DNA from: CAZVJA01 sp964626885
Lineage (GTDB): Bacteria; Planctomycetota; Planctomycetia; Planctomycetales; Planctomycetaceae
NCBI GenBank assembly: GCA_964626885.1
Contig: CAZVJA010000161.1
Coordinates: forward strand, 1 to 12,167
Length of the DNA: 12,167 bases
Reading direction: 5' to 3'
In this document: piece by piece, positions 7,377-12,167 of the stretch
Position numbering within the stretch: the first letter of the stretch is position 1
Layout of the letters: each line of letters begins with the position of its first letter
Notes under the pieces: generated by a model
What the model saw: the letters and a program-made list of their open reading frames with translations, nothing else
Database searches by the model: none
Told to the model about the DNA's origin: nothing
Translations under genes and position numbers: made by a program

Positions 7377-7588
7377 GGTTGCTCCGTTCTCCTGTTTGTT
7401 GCCTATGCGATCGTTGTCAGCCGGTTTTCGGTTCGAGCTTGATTGTGATTGCTGGAGTACCAGCCGGATTGAGGTGAACAGCGGACTTACCCGCCGGGAG
7501 TTCGATCATCACTATCACGACCCGACGGAAAGCCGGCCGGCGACGCCCAGGACGTAAAATCCTCTTACAGGTTCCGTGGCATATCTCC
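7377..7588. other. Spacer between arsR and arsM, no supported gene
   Basis: This stretch of 212 bases is long for an operon gap. On the minus strand it contains a short open stretch that could encode about 30 residues (MIELPAGKSAVHLNPAG..., ending at 7417), but it has no ribosome site that I recognise and no family resemblance. It may be a decayed small gene or simply a leader for arsM. No terminator or clear second promoter was found. Confidence 0.4.
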
Positions 7589-7915
7589 TCATCGCCGCCG
7601 TTTCCCCAATGTGCTTTGCCGTTCGCACATGTCCGAATTGAGCATTGTTTCCAAACAGCAGAAGAAACCGTCGAGACAGCCGCAGGTGACGCGATAGACA
7701 TTCATCGTGCCCTCCTTGCGATGCGAGATGAGCCCGACTTCCTTCAGAATGCCCAGATGCTTAGAGACCGTGGATTGATCGTCTCCGACAGCTTTCGTCA
7801 GATCGTTTACGCACCGCTCCCCATGCTGGAGAAGGTCGACGATCAGCAAACGGCTCGGATGTGCCAATGCTTTGGCGATTTTTGCGCGGGCTTCGTATTG
7901 CCCTTTGCTTTTCAT
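7589..7915 (-). CDS. arsR: ArsR/SmtB-family metalloid-responsive repressor
   Basis: Small winged-helix DNA-binding repressor that releases DNA when it binds As(III) (possibly Sb(III)). The 108-residue form starting at the ATG at 7915 fits the family (about 100-120); a longer frame to 8053 has no support. Helix-turn-helix residues run from VNDLTKAVGDDQSTVSKHLGIL, about 36-57, followed by the beta-wing GLISHRKEGTMNVYRV. The E. coli-type CVC pair is absent: only C35 is present in GERCVNDL. Instead a C-terminal group C78-x-C80, C86-C87 and C97 (VTCGCLDGFFCCLE) likely forms the three-sulfur As(III) site. This places it among the alternative ArsR sensors. It lies upstream of arsM on the same strand and has its own promoter overlapped by an operator-like sequence, suggesting autoregulation. 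It is divergent from the nitrilase-like gene. Confidence 0.92.
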   Translation of the reverse strand: MKSKGQYEARAKIAKALAHPSRLLIVDLLQHGERCVNDLTKAVGDDQSTVSKHLGILKEVGLISHRKEGTMNVYRVTCGCLDGFFCCLETMLNSDMCERQSTLGKRRR

Positions 7916-7920
7916 GGTTA

Positions 7921-7954
7921 ATTGGCAATATAGCAATGCGGAGGTTGAGGTCAA
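7921..7954 (-). promoter_or_regulatory. arsR promoter with overlapping ArsR operator-like site
   Basis: On the minus strand TTGACC (7949-7954) and TATATT (7927-7932) are separated by 16 bases, a strong sigma-70-type promoter. The -10 lies inside a 17-base sequence with symmetric ends, ATTG...CAAT (7921-7937), that also reads as two ATTGC units three bases apart, the kind of site ArsR dimers bind. Only 11 bases separate the -10 from the arsR ATG and no ribosome site is visible, so the transcript may be leaderless or nearly so. Confidence 0.6.
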
Positions 7955-8130
7955 GCAGTGAACTGCCTCGATTTCCTTAACGACAAGGCGATGCCTACCG
8001 AGGTTGTGCTTTGTCTTCCGTGGGTTTTTCACACGACGGAGGGTGGAAAGCAAGCATTGCGCACCTTGTGGAATTTCCCATAAGAAATCATCAGAATGAA
8101 TACTCCCAATAACACAGCGGGGCGGTTTGC

Positions 8131-8979
8131 ATGAAACGGCTAGAATTCCTGGCAGTCACGGCCGCATCGATGTTTGTCGTATTAACCACGGCAAGTGCGG
8201 GGCGGGGCGAAGAACGGAAACAGGCGACACCTTCTGAGCGAACTATTCGCGTGGCGCTCGTGCAGTTTGATGCCATTCCTGAACAAGTGGAACGGAACCG
8301 CGAACAGATGATCCGACTGGCGAAGCAAGCCTCTGAGTCGGGTGCGCGCTGGGTTCTCTTTCACGAGGGGGCAGTCTGCGATTACACACCGCGGCTCGAC
8401 GAATTGGCGGAGCCGGTTCCTGATGGCCCGACCACTTGCCGCATGATGGCACTCGCGAAGGAATTGAAGGTCTTTTTGTCATTCGGACTTTCGGAACGGG
8501 AAGGACAGCGGTTCTACATTACGCAGGTCTTTGTCGGACCGGCGGGGTTCGTGACTCGTTACCGCAAGACCTGGTTGTGGCGTTCGCCGGAAGACCAGGG
8601 TTATCGCAACGAGTGGTCGCGATACGATCCCGGCACTGGGCCGGAACTGTTTGACATCGATGGTGTAAAGGCGGCCTGCTTCATCTGCGCCGACGGGAAC
8701 TCTGCCCGTTGTCTGGAACGAATACATCGTTTGCGTCCGCAAGTCGCCTTTCATCCGAACAATCGCAAGTCATTGACGGACGACGCGGAATACGCTCGAC
8801 GCGCAAAGACAATCGGTGCGCCACTGTTGGTGCCGAACCGGGTCGGCAACTCCTGGATGCATGCCTGCGACGGCGGATCGGCGATTCTCGGTGCCGATGG
8901 GACATTGCTTGCCCGGGCGAACCGCGAGGGGCGGGAAGAAATTCTGATCTACGATCTCCCCATTCCCGCCAGGCGCTGA
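8131..8979 (+). CDS. Exported carbon-nitrogen hydrolase (nitrilase superfamily)
   Basis: A 282-residue amidohydrolase of the nitrilase/cyanide hydratase/apolipoprotein N-acyltransferase superfamily, which cleaves non-peptide C-N bonds of amides, nitriles or carbamoyl compounds. The catalytic triad is visible: E79 in VLFHEGAV, K146 in YRKTWLW and C186 in CFICADGN. A further structural landmark, RIAL-like VALVQFDA, opens the domain at residue 41. The N-terminus (MKRLEFLAVTAASMFVVLTTASA) is a signal peptide with a likely cleavage after A23, so the enzyme is predicted to be exported; most family members are cytoplasmic. The Shine-Dalgarno is poor (GGGGCGG, eight bases upstream). It is divergent from arsR across 215 bases. 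Substrate unknown; a role with arsenic compounds is only a guess from position. Confidence 0.88.
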   Translation: MKRLEFLAVTAASMFVVLTTASAGRGEERKQATPSERTIRVALVQFDAIPEQVERNREQMIRLAKQASESGARWVLFHEGAVCDYTPRLDELAEPVPDGPTTCRMMALAKELKVFLSFGLSEREGQRFYITQVFVGPAGFVTRYRKTWLWRSPEDQGYRNEWSRYDPGTGPELFDIDGVKAACFICADGNSARCLERIHRLRPQVAFHPNNRKSLTDDAEYARRAKTIGAPLLVPNRVGNSWMHACDGGSAILGADGTLLARANREGREEILIYDLPIPARR

Positions 8980-9069
8980 AGATTCGTGACATCCCCGCCG
9001 CCAGGCATGCCACGATCCTTCCCGCGCAACACGTCTTCTCAACGGCCGACCAATCGCCGGCGATTGACC

Positions 9070-10272
9070 TCAGAGAATCTCATTCGCTCCCGAGGCAAGT
9101 AGGGACGGATGCTCGCCGTGCTCGTAGACAATGTGCGCCCGGCCGACCAACAGCGGATCGAGCGGGCCGATGGACTTAATATCCTTGTTGTCGTAGGGAA
9201 GACGGTGCAGCACGTACCGCATTGCATTCAATCGAGCCCGTTTCTTGCAGTCGGACTTGATCACGGTCCAGGGGGCGTCGGCCGTGTCGGTGCTGAAGAA
9301 CATCGACTCCTTGGCCTTCGTATAGTCTTCCCATTTGTCGAGCGAAGAGAGATCGACGGGAGACAGCTTCCATTGCTTCAGGGGATGCGCCTTGCGCTCC
9401 TCGAAGCGGCGCCGCTGCTCCTCCCGGCTGACGGAGAACCAGAATTTGATGAGGTATGTTCCGCTCCGCACAAGATTCCGCTCGAACTCGGGTGCCTGAC
9501 GCATGAACTCTTGATATTCATCATCGGTGCAGAATCTCATGACACGCTCGACCCCGGCCCGGTTGTACCAGGAGCGGTCGAACATCACGATCTCGCCCGC
9601 CGTGGGCAGATGCTGCACATAGCGCTGAAAATACCATTGTCCCCGTTCGACCTCGCTGGGCTTTTCGAGAGCGACGACACGGGCACCGCGGGGATTCAGA
9701 TGCTCCATGAAGCGTTTGATCGCCCCTCCCTTGCCGGCGGCGTCGCGCCCCTCGAACAGAATCACCACCTTCTGCTTCTTGCCTTTGACCCAGGCCTGCA
9801 GTTTCAGCAACTCTACCTGCAAATGATACTTCTGCTTCTCGTAGCTTTTTCGCGAAAGGAGATTTTTGTACGGGTAGCCTCCATTTCGCCAATCGCTCGA
9901 AAGCTTGATGTCACGGTCGATTTGCTGCAGATCCGCCGTGGAGGGAACTTCACCTTCCAGAATCTGCCGCAAGACGGTCGCGTCGTCCGGCGACGCTCCA
10001 TCCATAATCGCTTTGAGAGAACGCGCCAACGAGTTCACGTCATGCGGCGGGGTGCTGGTGACAATGTCCTGGATTGCTTCCGATTTGGAGTCGCGCGCGG
10101 CTTTGGTCGCTTCGGTTACTTCGTAACGTTCAATTCCAGCTTTTCCGAGATCCGGCGAGCGGTCCCCTTCTTGCACTTGTCGCGTCGAACGATCGCGTCT
10201 TTTCTTGGACAACTTTAACTCTCCGTTCTCTTTGGAATTGCCGTGATGCTTCTGCGATCGATCATGGGCCAT
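9070..10272 (-). CDS. ppk2: Polyphosphate kinase 2 family protein
   Basis: Cytoplasmic kinase that transfers phosphate between polyphosphate and nucleotides (usually NDP to NTP), linking phosphate storage to energy supply. The 400-residue form begins at the ATG at 10272, preceded by AGGGAG at about eight bases; the longer frame to 10437 has no support. The catalytic domain occupies roughly residues 120-395. It has Walker A GRDAAGKGG at 175-183, Walker B MFDRSWYNRAG around D232, and the lid ERKAHPLKQWKLSPVD at about 292-307. The extra 120 N-terminal residues are unusual, since most PPK2 proteins are about 270-310 long. Residues 1-60 are rich in K, R, D, E, S and H (HDRSQKHHGNSKENG) and probably disordered. 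Nucleotide preference is not decidable here. It converges on the nitrilase-like gene and is divergent from the sigma-54 activator. Confidence 0.93.
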   Translation of the reverse strand: MAHDRSQKHHGNSKENGELKLSKKRRDRSTRQVQEGDRSPDLGKAGIERYEVTEATKAARDSKSEAIQDIVTSTPPHDVNSLARSLKAIMDGASPDDATVLRQILEGEVPSTADLQQIDRDIKLSSDWRNGGYPYKNLLSRKSYEKQKYHLQVELLKLQAWVKGKKQKVVILFEGRDAAGKGGAIKRFMEHLNPRGARVVALEKPSEVERGQWYFQRYVQHLPTAGEIVMFDRSWYNRAGVERVMRFCTDDEYQEFMRQAPEFERNLVRSGTYLIKFWFSVSREEQRRRFEERKAHPLKQWKLSPVDLSSLDKWEDYTKAKESMFFSTDTADAPWTVIKSDCKKRARLNAMRYVLHRLPYDNKDIKSIGPLDPLLVGRAHIVYEHGEHPSLLASGANEIL

Positions 10273-10384
10273 GGCAGAATCTCCCTCGATAAGAAATAGC
10301 GCACGCTCCGGCATGAAGCCTCTGGCGATACCTTTGCAGGGGGCAATCTTCCACCTTTCAGGGAGCGTTTCCGTAAGTCGTGGA

Positions 10385-10390
10385 ATTATA
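10385..10390 (-). promoter_or_regulatory. Candidate -10 box for ppk2
   Basis: A perfect TATAAT on the minus strand. Transcription would start near 10378, leaving a leader of about 105 bases before the ppk2 ATG. No good -35 is seen 16-18 bases upstream, so the call rests on the -10 and its position. Confidence 0.4.
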
Positions 10391-10793
10391 GGCCAAAATT
10401 GGAGTCGGATCTCCAGTTTGCGGGGTCGATCGCTCATAGACCTGCACAGATTCTACGGAACCTGCTGGCTTTAACACTGCTCTTCCAGACCGAAGCACAT
10501 GTTCACGCTGGGAATTTCCGGTTCCTGACGTGTGATCCCATATCAATTCAATTTGACCGAACAGCACACAGTCTCGGGGGGGGGAATAGGGCGAGTTTGT
10601 GCTTTTCAGACAACGGGTTATTCGAGACATCACCACATCTCTGGGAAACCATTCGGCCGCAGTGCCCGGTTTTATGGCAATCATTGTCTCAAACTGGACT
10701 CTCCCGAATCATTTTTTAGCCATCACAGTCGCTACACCAGGTTCGATCCAAAAAATCACACCTCTCCGTACTGTTCAGCCCAACATGCAAGCT

Positions 10794-10799
10794 TATAAT
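10794..10799 (+). promoter_or_regulatory. Candidate -10 box for the sigma-54 activator gene
   Basis: A perfect TATAAT on the plus strand, with only a weak -35 match (TGTTCA at 10772-10777, 16-base spacer). The start point would be near 10806, exactly where an in-frame ATG lies. Either the message is leaderless from 10806 or translation begins at the next ATG, 10881, after a 75-base leader. Confidence 0.4.
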
Positions 10800-10805
10800 C
10801 AGGGC

Positions 10806-11927
10806 ATGCGTGTAGGCGTTCTGGGCAGAGTGCTCTGGGACGACTTTCGCGACAAGTCCCACCCAGAATTGCCCACCCAAATGTCCCAGGACGCGACGGA
10901 ACCGTTGATCGAAGGAATGATCGGGGGCAGCCCGGTCATGCAGGAGGTGTATGAGGTTACGCGACAGGTGGCAGCCACTTCCGCGACAGTGCTGCTCACC
11001 GGCCAGACCGGCACCGGAAAAGAGTTGATCGCTCGGGCACTGCATCGGCTCAGCCCGCGCTCGACCGGTCCGTTCATCCGCGTGAACTGCGGGGCGCTGA
11101 GCGAAAGTCTGCTCGAAAGTGAACTCTTCGGACATGTCAAAGGCGCGTTCACCAGCGCCGTCGAGAACCGCACTGGCCGCTTCGAAGCGGCTCACGGCGG
11201 CACGATCTTTCTCGATGAAATCAACTCCGTCAGCTACAAGTTGCAAGTCAAGCTGCTCCGCGTGCTGCAGGAACACGAATTTGAACGCGTGGGAGACACG
11301 AAAACCGTGCGGGTCGATTGCCGTATTATTGCAGCGACTAACCGCGACTTGATGGACGAGATTGAAGCGGAGCGGTTTCGCGAGGACCTTTACTACCGGC
11401 TGAACGTCGTGCCGATTTATCTTCCGTCGCTGGCGGAGCGTCCGGAAGACATTCCATTGCTGGTCGAACATTTTGTGAAAATCTATGCCGCTGCCAACAA
11501 TCGCCCGGTGCCGTCGATCCCACCGGAGACGATTGCGATGCTCAAGACATATGCCTGGCCGGGAAACGTTCGTGAACTGCAGAATTATATTGAGCGGGCA
11601 ATTGTCTTCTGCAAAGGGAACGCGTTGTCGCTCGATCTCTTCCCGCCGCACGTGCGCGGACTGGCCCCAGTGAAAATCGGACGTACCAAGGAGGAAGACC
11701 TCGATTCTCTCTGTAATTCGCTGGTGGCGCTCGGCATGACGCGGACGGAAGAGTCCGGAACCGGCGTCTATGACTACGTCGTCTCGGTCATCGAAAAGAA
11801 GCTGATCGAACAGGTGCTCAAAGCCTGCCAGGGGGTGCAAACGAAAGCAGCGGCACGGCTTGGAATCAACCGCAACACGCTGCACAAGAAAATCGACGAC
11901 TACGGGCTCGAATCGGACGCGCGTTGA
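10806..11927 (+). CDS. Sigma-54-dependent transcriptional activator (AAA+ domain plus Fis-type HTH, no receiver)
   Basis: An enhancer-binding ATPase that remodels sigma-54 RNA polymerase to open promoters. In the 373-residue form counted from 10806, the AAA+ core runs from about 39 to 265: Walker A GQTGTGKE (66-73), the sigma-54-contacting loop GAFTSA (113-118), Walker B GTIFLDE with D137-E138, sensor I ATN (177-179), arginine-finger region FREDLYYRLN (191-200), and sensor II WPGNVREL (251-258). A Fis-family helix-turn-helix closes the protein (about 333-370, KAAARLGINRNTLHKK). There is no response-regulator, GAF or PAS domain, only a short N-terminus, so activity may be set by expression or a partner. 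The usual GAFTGA loop carries serine in place of the second glycine. The start is uncertain: 10806, 10881 or a GTG at 10599; codon use favours a start near 10806. Target genes are unknown. Confidence 0.9.
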   Translation: MRVGVLGRVLWDDFRDKSHPELPTQMSQDATEPLIEGMIGGSPVMQEVYEVTRQVAATSATVLLTGQTGTGKELIARALHRLSPRSTGPFIRVNCGALSESLLESELFGHVKGAFTSAVENRTGRFEAAHGGTIFLDEINSVSYKLQVKLLRVLQEHEFERVGDTKTVRVDCRIIAATNRDLMDEIEAERFREDLYYRLNVVPIYLPSLAERPEDIPLLVEHFVKIYAAANNRPVPSIPPETIAMLKTYAWPGNVRELQNYIERAIVFCKGNALSLDLFPPHVRGLAPVKIGRTKEEDLDSLCNSLVALGMTRTEESGTGVYDYVVSVIEKKLIEQVLKACQGVQTKAAARLGINRNTLHKKIDDYGLESDAR

Positions 11928-12167
11928 GGAAAAAGTTGGGGGTGGGAAGAATTGGAGGATGGAAGATCTCCGTTCCTGAAGCCCCGATATCACCGTTCGC
12001 TCGCTCCTGACTGCAATCTGCTTCGACTCGTGAGCCCTCCCACGCCATATTTCCAGGCCTGAAAAATAGCAGTGGTGAGGTTGCCGCGAAGAATTCCGTC
12101 GAAAGCTCACGAAAAGGTGCCAAGGTGCTCAAAATTCGACCTGTTTGCGCCCCGCACTTTTCTTCAC
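11928..12167. other. Intergenic region after the sigma-54 activator; purine-rich repeat copy 3
   Basis: GAGGATGGAAGAT at 11955-11967 is identical to the copy at the mtfA stop, and TTCCTGAAGC at 11973-11982 is identical to a segment in the glpK-HD spacer. The order (purine-rich unit, then CCTGAAGC) is the same as in that spacer, which suggests one composite element. The remaining 185 bases show no supported gene, RNA or terminator. Short frames here lack a ribosome site and family resemblance. Confidence 0.55.

Larger units (their letters stand above)
10273..10805. other. Long divergent intergenic region between ppk2 and the sigma-54 activator
   Basis: No gene is supported in these 533 bases. 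Reading frames that cross it have poor GC at the third codon position and no family resemblance. It contains a minus-strand TATAAT before ppk2 (10385-10390), a run of nine G (10576-10584), a T6 run near 10713 and a plus-strand TATAAT (10794-10799). A GTG at 10599 opens a frame continuous with the activator, but its codon use changes to a coding pattern only near 10806. Confidence 0.6.

Noticed and set aside
7417..7701. A 94-codon minus-strand frame overlapping the end of arsR
   Set aside because: Most of it is arsR read in another frame; only the last 30 codons are in free space and they show no ribosome site or family features.
9109..10218. A 369-codon plus-strand frame
   Set aside because: It is antisense to ppk2, which carries intact Walker and lid motifs; the plus-strand product has no recognisable domain.
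10599..10805. N-terminal receiver or sensor domain of the sigma-54 activator
   Set aside because: The in-frame translation has no receiver, GAF or PAS features, GC at third positions is low, and a TATAAT lies within it.
10716..12110. A 464-codon minus-strand frame
   Set aside because: It is antisense to the sigma-54 activator, and its composition is that of a codon-bias shadow.
11866..12132. An 88-codon minus-strand frame in the last intergenic region
   Set aside because: It overlaps the activator's C-terminal helix-turn-helix codons, includes the repeat, and has no family resemblance.

Overview
The window reads as a chromosomal segment from a GC-rich bacterium, most likely a member of the Planctomycetota. 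This rests on protein style: a secreted five-bladed-propeller glycosidase-like protein, a receiver-less sigma-54 activator ending in a Fis helix, and intergenic hairpin and purine-rich repeats of a kind I associate with that phylum. It is an inference from sequence character, not a database match. Nine genes are supported. Each is a complete, intact reading frame except the first, which is cut by the window edge. No tRNA, rRNA, CRISPR array, transposase or phage gene was seen.

Layout. 1-3215 (all minus): a Ca2+/H+ antiporter (cut at its C-terminus), a secreted glycoside-hydrolase-like protein, then a MtfA-type zinc peptidase. Twin hairpins lie between the last two. 3216-3329: a divergent promoter region with a symmetric dyad overlapping a good sigma-70-like promoter. 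3330-6416 (plus): glycerol kinase and a SAMHD1-like HD-domain phosphohydrolase, separated by a repeat-bearing spacer. 6498-7915 (minus): arsM and arsR, an arsenic-methylation cassette with a recognisable promoter/operator before arsR. 8131-8979 (plus): an exported nitrilase-superfamily amidohydrolase, divergent from arsR. 9070-10272 (minus): a PPK2-family polyphosphate kinase. 10806-11927 (plus): a sigma-54-dependent activator. The two ends of the window's last intergenic stretches carry repeats or nothing recognisable.

How the genes work together. Only arsR and arsM form a clear functional unit: an As(III)-sensing repressor and the enzyme that methylates As(III) for detoxification. The others are stand-alone housekeeping or stress genes (calcium export, glycerol entry into metabolism, dNTP or nucleotide hydrolysis, polyphosphate-driven nucleotide phosphorylation). 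I did not find a clearly new multi-gene system. The most interesting material is regulatory and repetitive: the dyad before glpK, a possible leaderless arsR transcript, a repeat that supplies the mtfA stop codon, and a GAFTGA-loop variant in the sigma-54 activator.
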